Part shown: piece after piece, positions 21,773 to 32,854 of the stretch
Layout of the letters: every line of letters starts with the position of its first letter
How positions within the stretch are numbered: the stretch's first letter is position 1
Source: Prorocentrum cordatum
Lineage: Eukaryota > Sar > Dinophyceae > Prorocentrales > Prorocentraceae
Length of the DNA: 61,984 nucleotides
Reading direction: 5' to 3'
Assembly (NCBI GenBank): GCA_963575745.1
Contig: CAUYUJ010014624.1
Location: 1-61,984, forward strand
Program-made: the position numbers and the translations under genes
Notes under the pieces: model-generated
Told to the model about the DNA's origin: nothing
What the model saw: the letters and a program-made list of their open reading frames with translations, nothing else
The model's database searches: none

Positions 21773-22080
21773 CCTCCTCCTCCTCGTCCTTCGCCTCCTC
21801 CTCCTCCTCCACCTCCTCCTCCTCGCCTCCGCCCTCTTCCTCCTCCTCCTCCTGCTCCTTCCTGCTCGTCCTCCCTGCTCCTCCTCTGGCGGCGGTCGCA
21901 TGTTCGCCCGCGCCGCCCGAGCGTCTGCTGCGCCTCCTCCTCCTCCACCACCTCCTTCTTCTCTTCCTTTTCCTGCCCCTCCTCCTGCTCTTTTCCCCCC
22001 TCTCTGTTTGTTTCTTCTTCTCGTGTTGCTTCATCTGATTCATCTGCCTATTTCTCTTATTTTTCCTCCTCTTCCTCCCT
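21773..22080. repeat. TCC-rich microsatellite
   Basis: Imperfect TCC/CCT tract immediately at the 3' end of copy A. Confidence 0.85.
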
Positions 22081-22099
22081 CCTTTGTCTCCCCGGGCAG

Positions 22100-22190
22100 C
22101 ACGAAGGATGGCATGGGATGGCAGGGGGCCCGTAGCCAGCTGGGCCCGCTCTGTGCCGTCTGCGGGAGGCGAGCGCACCATGCGCAAGTG
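22100..22190 (+). CDS. Exon candidate, possible cysteine motif
   Basis: A very strong acceptor (cctttgtctccccgggcag) ends at 22,099. One frame reads TKDGMGWQGARSQLGPLCAV then CGRRAHHAQ, with a C-x2-C...HH pattern. Another reads RRMAWDGRGPVASWARSVPS. I cannot choose between them. G-rich low-complexity DNA follows. Confidence 0.4.
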
Positions 22191-22439
22191 GGGGGGGGAG
22201 TGAAGGGACGGGTGTGGGGGGGAGGAAGAAGGTGAGGGGGGGGAGAGGGTTGGAGATTGCGGGCGGGGGTAGGGGGGAAGCTGAAGCTGGGAGCACGGGG
22301 AGAGGCGAATGTGGCCCGGGACGGCGAGGAGACGAGGCGAGGGAGAGGGCGGACAGGAGGGAAGGGGGAGAAGCAGCAGCGGCCGAAGGGTGAACAGGAG
22401 GAGGAAGGGTAGGAGGGGCATGACAGTGAGGAGGGGCGT

Positions 22440-22570
22440 GCCGAGGAGGAGGAGGAGGAGGAGGCGGAGGAGGAGGAGGAGGCGGAGGAGGAGGCGGAGG
22501 AGCAGGAGGAGGAGGAGGAGGAGGCGGAGGAAGAGGCGGAGGAGGAGGAGGAGGCGGAGGAGGAGAGGCG
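22440..22570. repeat. (GGA)n/(GGC) microsatellite
   Basis: GGAGGAGGC repeats, the source of the arginine-rich frame. Confidence 0.95.
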
Positions 22571-22574
22571 CTCA

Positions 22575-23070
22575 TGAACCCTCTCGGGGCCTCCTGGGTG
22601 CCTCCTGGGAGCCTCCTGATGGGCCTCCTGGTGGCATCTTGGGGGCCTTCCTGGCCCCTTGGGAGCTTCTCGGCTTCTCGGGCCGTCTTAGGGGACTCTT
22701 GGTCCGTCTCACGCCTTCGGAGGCCGTCTCGGGGGCCTCTCTGGGTCGTCTGAGTGCCCTCTTGGAGCGCTTCTGGGCCGTCTTGGGGCCTCGTGGAAGC
22801 CCCTCGGGCGATCTTTGGGTTTTCTTGGGCCGACTTGGGGCCCTATTTGGGGCCTCTTTTGGTTGTCTCGGAGGTATATTTGGCCCTATTGGAGGCCTCT
22901 TGAGCCGTCTTGGGCGGTCGGAAGCCCAAACAGGCGAGAGCTGCAGAATCGATCGACACCCAGATGAATATCAATTGTTTTGGCGTTCTCGGTTTCTCCA
23001 TGAGGGCCTCTTGGAGCCCTTTTGGGCTGTCTTGGGGCCTCTTGAGCGCGTGCCGACCGGGGGTGAGTCG
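22575..23070 (+). repeat. Family G G-rich repeat block
   Basis: ctcttggggcc/gtcttggg motifs with a unique island at about 22,920-22,990. Confidence 0.8.
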
Positions 23071-23118
23071 GCCCTAGAAAACTCAACAAAACCTTACACA
23101 AGGCCCGGTGGCGAATAA

Positions 23119-23248
23119 GTACCGATGCGGCTGCTCGTACTGGAGAGCCCTCGTCTTTCCAACGCTGGATTCGCCTCGAAATCCTGGTCAGCACGCGCCC
23201 TGGGAGGGCCGTGGAGAAGCGGCATCGGTTTTGTTCTGTACCCCCCAG
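23119..23248 (+). mobile_element. Family F introner-like element, copy F3 (130 bp)
   Basis: Starts GTACCGATGCGGCTGC and ends ttctgtaccccccAG. The core ctggattcgcctcgaaatcc and gcgccctgggagggcc are present. It is shorter than the 154-bp copies because of internal deletions. Confidence 0.65.
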
Positions 23249-23334
23249 CGGCGAGGGAGAGAGGTGGAGGGACGCCGCCTGCGGGAGGTGAACGGCGTCA
23301 TGGGCTACTGGAACATCCTCGAGGAGCTGCGGAG
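23249..23334 (+). CDS. Exon candidate directly downstream of family F copy F3
   Basis: Immediately after the F3 acceptor the frame reads RRGREVEGRRLREVNGVMGY then WNILEELRR. It ends GCGGAG|GC at 23,334, a GC-type donor. GTGAAC at 23,287 is an alternative GT donor. Helical, charged and non-repetitive. Function unknown. The flanking CT-rich tracts would be intronic. Confidence 0.45.
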
Positions 23335-23389
23335 GCATTGCCCCTGCTCTTCGTCCTTCCCTCTCCCTCTCGATATTCGTCAACTTCGC

Positions 23390-23710
23390 CCCCCTCCTCC
23401 CCTCCCCCCTTCGTCTCGCCTCCTCCTCCTCCTCCTCCTGCTCCGCCCGAGGGGGGGGGGCTCCACGCACGCCAGCATCGGCCTGCCATTGGGGCGCGAC
23501 TGCCCCAGGGACCCCGCGAGGCCCCCCCCCCCCCACCCGTCGCCGCCGCCTCCTGCGCCGCTCCCCTCCTCCCTCGCCCCTCCTCCTCCGATCCTCCTCC
23601 CCTTTTCTCCCTCCTCCCTCCTCCTCCTCCCTCCTCCCTCCCTCCCCTCCTCCTCCTCCTCCTCCTCCCTCCTCCCTCCTCTCCTCCTCCCTCCTCCTCC
23701 CTCGTCCCTC
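23390..23710. repeat. CTCC-rich microsatellite
   Basis: Imperfect TCC/CCCT tracts. Confidence 0.85.
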
Positions 23711-24180
23711 CTCGCTCGCCCCTCCGCCGGAAGGCCACTTCGTGGGGCAGAGCTCGCCTCCTGCATCTCCTCCCGCGGGTGCCAGACCCTGCCGCCCGCG
23801 TCCGGCGATGCCCCGGCGTCGGCGCAGAGCCTGGCGGGCCTGTCCCCCCGCTCCCCTTTGCCCCTTTCTGGGCGGGCGTTGGGGGGGGGCGGTAGCCCCA
23901 ACGCGAGAGGGGGAAGAGAGGGGCCCCGAAAGAGCTCTGTTGGACCCCTTTTGGAGCCAATCTGGGCCACCCCCCGGGACACCCGCCCGCCCGCGCCCCT
24001 GCCCGTGACGCCCCACTCCCTCGGGGCAGAGGGCGCCTCTCCCCATCCTCGCTCCTCTGCTTCGCCGCACCCGTCACCGCCCGCCCTCTCCGTGGCTAGC
24101 GCCCCCCCCGACGCCCCCCTCGCTGCCCCTGTGCATGGGCACAGTCGGGGGCGTCGTGCCCCATCTCCAGCCCTGATCCC
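23711..24180. other. GC-rich segment, coding unresolved
   Basis: Open in several frames on both strands. 23,740-23,850 has a coding-like composition (plus-strand ASAQSLAGLSPRSPLP), but splice borders are ambiguous. Confidence 0.3.
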
Positions 24181-24445
24181 CTCCTCCTCACCCTCCACAT
24201 TCTTCCTCATCCTCATCACCCTTCCCCTGACCCTCCTTCTCCCTCCTCCTCCTCCTCCTCCTCCTCCTCCTCCTCCTCCTTCTCCTTCTCGTCCGCTTTC
24301 TCCCCTTTCCACCTGCTCGCCTCGCCCTCTTCTCCGTCCCCATCCACCCCGCTCCTTTCTTCCTCACCCCTGCCTCCTCATCTTCCTCCTCATCTGGCTC
24401 CTGCTTCCTCACTCCTCCATCCCCCTCTCGGCCTTCCCCCGGAAA
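24180..24445. repeat. TCC-rich microsatellite and CT-rich tract
   Basis: TCC run at about 24,240-24,290 inside a CT-rich tract reaching the acceptor at 24,446. Confidence 0.85.
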
Positions 24446-24447
24446 AG

Positions 24448-24546
24448 TTTCTCGAGCTGCGCCAGGCCTTGGCGGCAAGGACCCCGCTGGAGGCCCAGAG
24501 AGAATCGAATAACACAATGATCCAAGAGATCGGGCCTCCTGGAAGT
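24448..24546 (+). CDS. Exon candidate, unknown function
   Basis: After a CT-rich tract ending cccccggaaaag (AG at 24,446-24,447) the frame reads FLELRQALAARTPLEAQRES and NNTMIQEIGPPGS. This is a plausible amphipathic helix with mixed codons. The donor is unclear because CT repeats resume at about 24,548. It may belong with the exon at 23,249, but the phases do not join directly. Confidence 0.4.
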
Positions 24547-24829
24547 CGAGCCTTCCTCTTCCTCTCCCTCTTCCTCCTCCTCCTCCTTTTCCTCCTCGTC
24601 TCTCTCCTCCTCCTCCTCCTCCTCCTTCTCCGCCTTCCTCCTCCTTCTCCTTCTCCTCTTCTTCCTCGCCCTTCTCCTCCTTCTCCGTCTCTTCTTATTC
24701 CTTCTCCTCCTCCTCCTTCTCCCCCTCTCCTCCTCAGCTTGCAGGCGCGACGGGGGGGGGGGGCGCGGGCGCTCGACGCGACCGCGCCAGCTCCCGGCCA
24801 GGGCCGGACTTCAGCCAAGGCGGCTGCGT

Positions 24830-24890
24830 GTCGTCGTCGTCCTCGTCGTCGTCGTCGGCGTCGTCGTCGCATCCCCTTGGCCACAAAAAA

Positions 24891-24961
<71 letters not shown>

Positions 24962-24975
24962 TGTTGTCGTCGTCT
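24830..24975. repeat. (CGT)n microsatellite
   Basis: CGT run, nearly perfect from 24,893. Confidence 0.97.
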
Positions 24976-25104
24976 CCTCCTTACCTCCCCCGCCCCTCAT
25001 GTCTCCCTGCCTCCATCTCTACAGTTACTCCGTATGCGTGCTACCCTCCTCGCTCCCCAGATCCAGCCCGAGCGGGGCAGCTTTTCTCCCACGTTCTGTG
25101 TTTT

Positions 25105-25172
25105 TGGTCTATTAGCGTCGACTCAGCGTCGATGTAGCGTCGACTAGCGTCGATTTAGCGTCGACGATCGTC
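25105..25172. repeat. Short tandem repeat, tagcgtcgac unit
   Basis: Five to six degenerate copies of a 10-16 bp tagcgtcgac/tcagcgtcgat unit. Confidence 0.75.
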
Positions 25173-25197
25173 GGTCCGCAAGAGCCGACAAGATGGT

Positions 25198-25395
25198 ATG
25201 GGAGTCTCCCGTGCGTTGCCCCCGATGTTTTCCATCGCGCAGCACTCCAAGAGTTGGCACCTCCCTTCCTCCGTCGGCGCGTCCTCCGTGCTCGAAAATG
25301 CTGTCCCCGCTGCCGCGTGGGCCTCCATTCTGGACCGGCGCTCTGCTCCCGTCGTCAAGCGTGGCGCTCTCGCCCCGGCGCGGGCCCGATTTCCT
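25198..25395 (+). CDS. Exon candidate with possible ATG start
   Basis: From ATG 25,198 the frame reads MGVSRALPPMFSIAQHSKSW, HLPSSVGASSVLENAVPAAA and WASILDRRSAPVVKRG, then Ala/Arg-rich sequence to about 25,395. An internal acceptor (ccatcgcgcag at 25,242) is possible. The minus strand is also open. No domain recognised. Confidence 0.3.
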
Positions 25396-25589
25396 GATAG
25401 GGGTTGTTCCTCGTCGTTGTCGCCCCCACCCCCCTTCCCCTCCTCCGCTTCCCCTGGTCCTCCGGCTCCTCCGGCATCTCCTGCTCCAGCTCCTGCTCGT
25501 GCGGCTGCTCTGTCTCCTCCCTCCTGCTCGTCACCCCCTGCTCGCAGTCGTCCGCCATCTCGCTACTTTCGGGAGCGGAAAAGAGGGGG

Positions 25590-25740
25590 GGGATTTCATG
25601 GCGCGGGCTTTCATTTTTCCTCAGATTTCATGGCGCCTCTTCTTATTCCCAACCATCCTGTGGTGTTGGGTCCTCGTTTTGAAGAGACAGCGCCCCGCGT
25701 CTCACCTCCCGCTGCCCTCCTCTCTTCTCCCATCATCGTC
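25590..25740 (+). repeat. Dispersed repeat R, partial copy 1
   Basis: Contains tcatggcgcgggctttcat and atggcgcctcttcttatt, shared with 30.58 and 54.28 kb, then ccaaccatcctgtggtgttg, which is duplicated at 27,057. Confidence 0.6.
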
Positions 25741-25812
25741 ATCATCATCATCATCATCATCATCGTCATCATCACCACTAGCATCATCATCGTCATCATC
25801 ATCGCCATGGCC
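25740..25812. repeat. (ATC)n microsatellite
   Basis: ATC repeats with a few substitutions. Confidence 0.95.
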
Positions 25813-25844
25813 ATTAGTTTCCAACCATCCTGTGGTGTTCACAT

Positions 25845-27045
25845 GGCGGCCCCGCCCCATTCTGGCGCACCCCTCACACGGTTCGTGGCCCCATAGGGAG
25901 CTCCACCGAAGGCCCCAGTGGCTGCGTTCGCATGGCGGCCCCGCCCCATTCTGGCGCACCCCTCACACGGTTCGTGGCCCCATAGGGAGCTCCACCGAAG
26001 GCCCCAGTGGCTGCGTTCGCATGGCGGCCCCGCCCCATTTCGGCGCACCCCTCACACGGTTCGTGGCCCCATAGGGAGCTCCACCGAAGGCCCCAGTGGC
26101 TGCGTTCGCATGGCGGCCCCGCCCCATTCTGGCGCACCCCTCACACGGTTCGTGGCCCCATAGGGAGCTCCACCGAAGGCCCCAGTGGCTGCGTTCGCAT
26201 GGCGGCCCCGCCCCATTCTGGCGCACCCCTCACACGGTTCGTGGCCCCATAGGGAGCTCCACCGAAGGCCCCAGTGGCTGCGTTCGCATGGCGGCCCCGC
26301 CCCATTCTGGCGCACCCCTCACACGGTTCGTGGCCCCATAGGGAGCTCCACCGAAGGCCCCAGTGGCTGCGTTCGCATGGCGGCCCCGCCCCATTTCGGC
26401 GCACCCCTCACGAGGATCGTGGCCCCATAGGGAGCTCCACCGAAGGCCCCAGTGGCTGCGTTCGCATGGCGGCCCCGCCCCATTCTGGCGCACCCCTCAC
26501 ACGGTTCGTGGCCCCATAGGGAGCTCCACCGAAGGCCCCAGTGGCTGCGTTCGCATGGCGGCCCCGCCCCATTCTGGCGCACCCCTCACACGGTTCGTGG
26601 CCCCATAGGGAGCTCCATTAAAGGCCCCAGTGGCAGGCTTCGCATGGCGGCCCCGCCTCCATTTTGGCGCACCCCTCACGAGGATCGCGGCCCCATAGGG
26701 AGCTCCACCGAAGGCCCCAGTGGCAGGGTTCGCATGGCGACCCCGCCCCATGTCGGCGCACCCCTCACGAGGATCGTGGCCCTGTGGGGAGCTCCACCGA
26801 GGGCGCCAGTGGCAGGGTTCGCATGGCGGCCCCGCCCCATGTCGGCGCACCCCTCACGAGAATCGTGGCCCCATAGGAAGCTCCACCGAAGGCGCCAGTG
26901 GCAGGGTTCGCTTGGCGGCCCCGCCCCTTTTCGGCCCACCCCTCACACGGTTCGTGACCTCATAGGGAGCTCCACCGAAGGCGCCAGTGGCAGGGTTCGC
27001 ATGACGGCCCCGCCCCATGTCGGCACACCCCTCACGAGGATCGGA
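25845..27045 (+). repeat. 89-bp minisatellite, block 1
   Basis: Tandem 89-bp units (ccccataggg agctccaccgaagg ... ttcgcatggcggcccc ... cacccctcacacggttcgtgg). The first nine or so units are nearly identical and carry gtggctgcg. From about 26,630 units carry gtggcaggg and diverge. Because 89 is not a multiple of 3, the same 81-87 aa frame recurs; it is an artefact of the repeat. Confidence 0.95.
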
Positions 27046-27345
<300 letters not shown>

Positions 27346-27379
27346 CGTCATCATCACCATCACCCTCCGCATGCCTCTA

Positions 27380-28650
27380 TTTCGGCACACCCATCACACG
27401 GTTCGTGGCCCCATAGGGAGCTCCACCGAAGCCCCCAGTGGCAGGGTTCGCATGGCGGCCCCGCCATTTTGGCGCACCCCTCACACGGTTCGTGGCCCCA
27501 TAGGGAGCTCCACCGAAGGCCCCAGTGGCAGGGTTCGCATGGCGGCCCCGCCCCATTTTGGCGCACCCCTCACACGGTTCGTGACCCCATAGGGAGCTCC
27601 ACCGAAGGCCCAGTGGCAGGGTTCGCATGGCGGCCCCGCCTCATTTTGGCGCACCCCTCACACGGTTCGTGGCCCCATAGGGAGCTCCACCGAAGGCCCC
27701 AGTGGCAGGGTTGCATGGCGGCCCCGCCCCATTTTGGCGCACCCCTCACACGGTTCGTGGCCCCATAGGGAGTCCACCGAAGGCCCCAGTGGCAGGGTTC
27801 GCATGGCGGCCCCGCCCCATCGCACCCCTCACACGGTTCGTGGCCCCATAGCTCCACCCCTGGCAGATGGATTTTGGCGCACCCCTCACACGGTGGCCCC
27901 ATAGGGAGCTCCACCGAAGGCCCCAGTGGCAGGGTTCGCATGGCGGCCCCGCCTCATTTTGGCGCACCCCTCACACGGTTCGTGGCCCCATAGGGAGCTC
28001 CACCGAAGGCCCCAGTGGCAGGGTTCGCATGGCGGCCCGCGGCGCACCCCTCACACGGTTCGTGGCCCCATAGGGAGCTCCACCGAAGGCCCCAGTGGCA
28101 TAGGGGTTCATTTTTCAGTTTCGTGGCCCCATAGGGAGCTCCACCGAAGGCCCCAGTGGCAGGGTTCGCATGGCGGCCCCGCCTCATTTTGGCGCACCCC
28201 TCACACGGTTCGTCGCCCATAGGGAGCTCCACCGAAGGCCCCAGTGGCAGGGTTCGCATGGCGGCCCCGCCTCATTTTGGCGCACCCCTCACACGGTTCG
28301 TGGCCCCATAGGGAGCTCCACCGAAGGCCCCAGGGGCAGGGTTCGCATGGCGGCCCCGCCTCATTGTGGCGCACCCCTCACACGGTTCGTGGCCCCATAG
28401 GGAGCTCCACCGAAGGCCCCAGTGGCAGGGTTCGCATGGCGGCCCCGCCCCATTTTGGCGCACCCCTCACACGGTTCGTGGCCCCATAGCTCCACCGAAG
28501 GCCCCAGTGGCAGGGTTCGCATGGCGGCCCCGCCCATTTTGGCGCACCCCTCACACGGTCGTGGCATAGGGAGCTCCACCGAAGGCCTCAGTGGCAGGGT
28601 TCGCATGGCGGCCCCGCCCCAGTGTGGCGCACCCCTCACACGGTTCGTGG
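27380..28650 (+). repeat. 89-bp minisatellite, block 2
   Basis: Same unit as block 1, all of the gtggcaggg type, with many internal deletions (for example around 27,820-27,900, 28,040 and 28,100). Confidence 0.95.
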
Positions 28651-28724
28651 CCACATTGGGAATTCCTTTTGCTTCGTCCCACCTGCCCTGCGGTATTCAC
28701 GTTTGCATATGGCTGGGTCCTTCG

Positions 28725-28850
28725 CCAGGATAATTTTATTACGTCCCAGGCCCCCCCGTTGGGCCGCGCACATGCCGCTGGTCATGATTTGCACCTCACC
28801 CTCTTGTGCACCCCCCTCTTGGCCGCTCCCGAAACCTCCTCCAATGCAGA
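28725..28850 (+). repeat. Dispersed repeat R, copy 2
   Basis: Contains cgcgcacatgccgctggtc, atgatttgc and ctcttggccgctcccgaaac, as in the copies at 30.6 and 54.3 kb. Confidence 0.65.
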
Positions 28851-29309
28851 CAGCTCCTCTTTCTGATTTCCCATGGCGCGATGGAGTCGTGAAGGGGGGG
28901 TCCAGCTCTGCTATTACACCCTCCGGCGGATGCAGAGCAGTCAGCGCGACGGGAAGGGGTGGGTGGGTGGGCAGCGTGTCAGATTCGGCGCGAACGCACA
29001 GAGCTTGTCCTTTCCCTCGCGCCCCTGGGCTCGAATTCAATTCATTTCAGAGGACTGTTTTTGCCTCCCTGCCGTGCACGCTCGTGGTCCGGCGCACCTG
29101 TTCAAGCACACTCAACGCCCAGAGCGTGCTCCTCCCACCCTCCGCGCGCTCTCCCCGCTCCCGCGCCCGCTGTGTGCAATGGGGCCCCGTGGTGTCCATC
29201 AGCTGCCTTCGAAGGCGGTGTGGATCCTCGCCGCTGTGACTAAACAAACGCACTGTCCTTTCCTCACGCGGGCGCGCTCCACGACTCGCAAGAAGCGCAT
29301 ACTCGCAGA
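28851..29309. other. Unique segment, coding unresolved
   Basis: Both strands are open over long stretches. The minus frame continues from the exon candidate at 29,310-29,526 but loses its GC-ending codon texture. Confidence 0.35.
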
Positions 29310-29526
29310 TGTCCTTGGAGAGAAATTCGCTCGCCTCGACGTAGTGGGTCCTATAGATCCTCCTCGGCGGAGCCAGGCCATTTGTGAGTAGCTGCTTTGC
29401 GAGTAGTGGAACGCGCTTGACCATTTCCCTCGCCCCCGACCGCTGCCTTCGCAGGCCGGGCGTCCTCGACATGAGGGTGTCCTCGGAGCCGCCGGCGAAC
29501 GCCGGGCCCAACTGGTTCCAGGCAGC
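29310..29526 (-). CDS. Minus-strand exon candidate, unknown function
   Basis: On the minus strand an acceptor (cccctgcgagcag|G) abuts 29,526. The frame reads AAWNQLGPAFAGGSEDTLMS, RTPGLRRQRSGAREMVKRVP, LLAKQLLTNGLAPPRRIYRT and HYVEASEFLSKDICEYA, with strongly GC-ending codons at its start. It remains open for 206 residues in total, but the texture weakens after about residue 75 of the exon, suggesting a donor near 29,310. Function unknown; no catalytic motif recognised. Confidence 0.45.
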
Positions 29527-29649
29527 CTGCTCGCAGGGGCTCATTTCGGAGGAGGAGGAGGAGGAGGAGTAACCGGGGAGCACGTGCGCGGGGACGTTGT
29601 CCGGAGCAGTGTCTGTCTGGGCCTCCCAGATGGTACCCGAGTCGATGGG

Positions 29650-29765
29650 ACCGGAAGGTCGCTGCATCGGCGATGCATGGGCGATGTGGCTCGATGTGAT
29701 GCCCGATGTTCGTCGCGCCGACGGCGCCGATGCATCGGCGATGCTGCGCGATACTCCGACCCCGT
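29650..29765. repeat. Short gatgcatcg-type repeats
   Basis: Several gatgcatcggcgatg motifs, similar to the cluster at 49,740-49,900. Confidence 0.6.
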
Positions 29766-29968
29766 CTGTTCAGAACCCATGTGGGAGTCCTCGAATCTAA
29801 TGATGTGTAGTAGGAAGGGCGACAGCAGAACCATCAGGAGGAGGGCGGCATGGACCATGGAGGAGGGAACACGAACATAATATCAGGAGGAGTTAGAGGA
29901 GCCAGGGGGGGTGAGGCGTGCACCATGAGCAGCACGAGGGGCAGGAGGAAGGTCCGGGAGTCCTGGCA

Positions 29969-30175
29969 TCGCTCGGACGTGTGCTTTTTTTCTCTCGGCG
30001 AGAACCATCGAGGACCATCCTTGACCATCGAGCAAGCAAAAACACGCACGAAACCAAGTACAGGACAAACCGAAACATTGGCCATCGACCAGGACAAACC
30101 TTGACCATCGAGCATCCTCGACCATCGAGCAAACAAAAAAACAAACATGCACGGGAAAGGGACGTCCGAGCGACG
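29969..30175. mobile_element. Foldback/MITE-like element J, copy 2
   Basis: Ends cgctcggacgtgtgc and gggacgtccgagcg are complementary over the terminal 11 bp. The internal accatcgagcaa motif is expanded to several copies. Same element as 1,379-1,495 but longer. Confidence 0.7.
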
Positions 30176-30338
30176 GCACGGCGTCGGCCCAGGCAGGACA
30201 TGGGGCGGCGCCCTGGCTTGTGCGGTGCGCGGCGGGCGCCAGGGCTTCGACGGGCGTGGGAGGCCCCCTTGTGGAGGTCGAGCGCCGCTCCCCGGCCCGC
30301 GCGGCCACGGACGTGTGCTCTCGGGGTAGGCAAAGATC

Positions 30339-30547
30339 TGGACGCCCGAAATGGGTACGGGAAGAATGGGTACACTGCCCAACAGCAGTTCCTGTTCATT
30401 TTGAACCGGATTCGCTGTCCACGCCGCCGCGGCCTGTGTCCATTTGAGACAGAGGGCCGCCTGCCCAACAGCGGCCGCTGTTGGTTTCTGTCAACATTTG
30501 CTGTTGGGCATTGTACCCATTTTTTCGGTACCCATTTCGGGCGTCCA
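30339..30547. mobile_element. MITE-like element with about 50-bp terminal inverted repeats
   Basis: The left arm begins tggacgcccgaaatgggtac and continues to aacagcag. The right arm is its complement with about five mismatches, ending gggcgtcca. Total about 209 bp with a secondary inverted arrangement inside. No transposase and no clear target duplication. Confidence 0.85.
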
Positions 30548-30574
30548 AAAAAGAGGGGGGACTATGATTAGGGG

Positions 30575-30755
30575 GGTGGATATCATGGCGTGGGCCCTGA
30601 TATGTCCCCAGATTCTATGGCGCCTCTTCTTATTTCATCACGCCCCCAGTCCCCCCCCCCGGGGCCGCGCACATGCCGCCCGTCATGATTTGCCCCCTCC
30701 CCCCCCCCCCTCTTGGACGCCCTCCCTCTTGGCCGCCCCCGATGCTGGGGAGCGG
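30575..30755 (+). repeat. Dispersed repeat R, copy 3
   Basis: Contains tcatggcgtgggccctgat, tatggcgcctcttcttattt, gccgcgcacatgccgcccgt and cttggccgcccccgatgc. Confidence 0.7.
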
Positions 30756-30784
30756 CTCAGTGCTCAGTGCAGTGGGGGCGCGCG

Positions 30785-30955
30785 CCAAGAAGCCAGTTGG
30801 ATTTGCCAGGGTGCCCTGGGTTTCTTGGATTCCGATGGGCCCCCAACAAGGTCCGGACGATTTTCGATCGACAAATCTGGATGTTCACTAAACAAATCGC
30901 GGATTTCAGGGTTGGGTTTCTTGCGGAGGTTTCCTGCGGCCGAGCCCCCATTGTA
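30785..30955 (+). repeat. Dispersed repeat Q, copy 2
   Basis: The ccaagaagcc ... ccagggtgccctgggtttcttgg hairpin, then cagggttgggtttcttgcgg and gtttcctgcggccgagcccc, as at 11.37-11.81 kb. Confidence 0.6.
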
Positions 30956-31012
30956 TGCATCGGAGGAGTAGGAGGAGCTGGAGCATTTCGGAGGAGATTG
31001 GGAGGAGGAAGA

Positions 31013-31166
31013 GTAATCCATACCGCTGCCCTTCCTTCGTTTTCGTCTCTATGGTCCTCCTCGGATGCCCTCGTCGCCACCGCTGGGCTCGCTTCGAAGT
31101 TCTGGTCAGAGCGCACCCCAGGAGAGGGGGATTTGCAGTATCGGCACTTTTTGGTTGGCCCCCGAG
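31013..31166 (+). mobile_element. Family F introner-like element, copy F4 (GT...AG, 154 bp)
   Basis: Starts GTAATCCATACCGCTGCCC and ends ggttggcccccgAG. The core gccctcgtcgccaccgctgg and gcgcaccccaggagagg are present. Same length as F1 and F6. Confidence 0.7.
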
Positions 31167-31680
31167 ACGGGCGGCATACCTCACACTTGTCAGAGCACAC
31201 ATCGAGTCGTGGGCCCCGTGCCTCGAGCCCAGCTCGGACTCTTCGGTGGGCGCGCGCCTATCGAAGCGGCCACCTGGACCTTACGGAGACACAGCCACAC
31301 TTCCACCCCTTGCGCATCGCGCGGACACCCGTACTTCATGCGATCTCCATTCCCCACTTGCCCGGCATGGCTCATATTCACGGGCCCGGCAGCACCGAGA
31401 TCGGGAGATCGTTGCCAGTGCCATCCAGGCCCGAACGCCCGCGGACCTCTGCATGGCGAGCCTGGTGGGCAGGGGGCCCGCGCGCCGCGGGCCGAAGATT
31501 CGCTCATCCTCCGCGACGAGGGCCGCTCGCTCTGCTGCGAAGGCATGGTGGGACTCTCCCGCGCGGGGCGCGCGCGCGCAGGGTGCGGCACCTTGGTGCA
31601 GCGTGGCGCGCGGGCTCATGCCGGGGCCGCCCGCGGTCCGACCCGACGCGACCCGATTCGCTGCCCGATCGGCTTGCCTC
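31167..31680. other. Unique GC-rich segment, probable exon-bearing but frame unresolved
   Basis: Follows the F4 acceptor. One plus frame contains REIVASAIQARTPADLCMAS. Other plus and minus frames are also open. I cannot choose a frame or borders. Confidence 0.35.
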
Positions 31681-31685
31681 CGGCT

Positions 31686-31806
31686 CCCCTCCTCCTCCTC
31701 CTCCTCCTCCTCCTCCTTCTCCTCCTCTTCCTCCTCCTCCTCCTCCTCTGGGGGGCCTCCTCCTCCTCCTCCTCCTCCTCCTCCTTCTCCTCCTCCTCCT
31801 CCTCCG
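31686..31806. repeat. (TCC)n microsatellite
   Basis: TCC repeats with an interrupting ggggggcc. Confidence 0.95.
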
Positions 31807-31984
31807 CGCTGCCCAGGGGCCCGCGCTCCCCATCCGACTCGGCTCGATCCGGCTCGCTTCCCCGGCGCAGCGGCCGGGCCCAGCCGAAGCCAGGCGCGGC
31901 GGGGAGACGCTGAGTCGGTGCGGGGCGACTCCGTGGAGATCCGATCCGTTTCCGATCCGATCCGATTTTTTTGGTGCGGTCTGG

Positions 31985-32215
31985 TCCAGCTCGGGTTTTC
32001 GGGGCAACGTAAGACCCGAGTAAGCCGGAACTCGGGTTTGCCGAGTTTTTTTGACGAGCGCGTCTTGGATTTTGACGGTCCCGTTGTCGTGGGATGTTTG
32101 CAGCGGGAGCCCGCGTCAAAATTCAGAGTGGGTCTCGCCATCTTAATGCTGGCCCCAGTCAGGCCAACCCGAGTCCCCCGTACCCGAGTCTTACGTCTCC
32201 CCGAGGTTTGCGTGC
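31985..32215. mobile_element. Foldback element U
   Basis: The left arm with gtaagacccgagtaagccgg and actcgggtttgcc is complementary, with a few mismatches, to the right arm with ggccaacccgagtcc and acccgagtcttacgtctcc. Arms are about 45 bp, total about 230 bp. Confidence 0.7.
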
Positions 32216-32230
32216 GGAGGTGCGCTGGAA

Positions 32231-32560
32231 ATGCTCGTTTGCGATGTTCGTCGCACCGCGGGTGGCGCCGCCGCGAGGGAGGTCCGCGCCGAGACGAGAT
32301 CGAGCGGCGCCGGCGCCGATCGCCGCGGCCTGCCGCAGGCCTCCTCGCGCGAGGGGCTGCGCTCTGTCGACGGAGATGTCTCGCTCCGCCGGAGCAGGTG
32401 CGCCTGGGTCATATCAGGGCCGAGGCCTTGGCCCATGGGTGTCTGGGCGCGATTGCGGGGTGCGAGTATCGATGCCGACCTGGTTGGGGCGCTGGCGAGG
32501 TGGTTCGGCGAGCGCGCTGCAGCCGAGTTTGCAACCACGCTGCCCACTCCCCCTTCCTTC
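32231..32560 (+). CDS. Exon candidate, unknown function
   Basis: The frame includes REVRAETRSSGAGADRRGLP, QASSREGLRSVDGDVSLRRS and GASIDADLVGALARWFGERA then AAEFATTL. The last part is a good amphipathic helix. Borders are not determined; the (TCC)n tract at 32,590 bounds it on the right. Other frames, including one on minus, are also open. Confidence 0.3.
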
Positions 32561-32854
32561 CTCCTTGTTCGCTGTCCCTTCTCATCCTGCTCCTCCTCCT
32601 CCTCCTCCTCTTCGGGCGCAGATTTTGTGGACCACTTCAGGTATGCGATATTATGTTGGCTGGTTGTTGTGCTGTGAAAGGATCGTGTGAGGGCACAGCG
32701 CGATAATCCAGCTGCCTGCGGCACACCCCGTCGCCGTGCCTGTGCAACAGAGTCTCTGGAAGAAGGTTGAGTGTATGAACAGCGCAGTTCCGTCGAATAG
32801 TCTGCATTGGGGCGGGTCGTCATCCTGACCTCTTCTTCGTCCGCGCGGTAGGCA

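Noticed and set aside
30955-32706. 583-codon plus open frame
   Set aside because: Runs through a family F element, a TCC microsatellite and a foldback element. It is open because of GC-rich composition.
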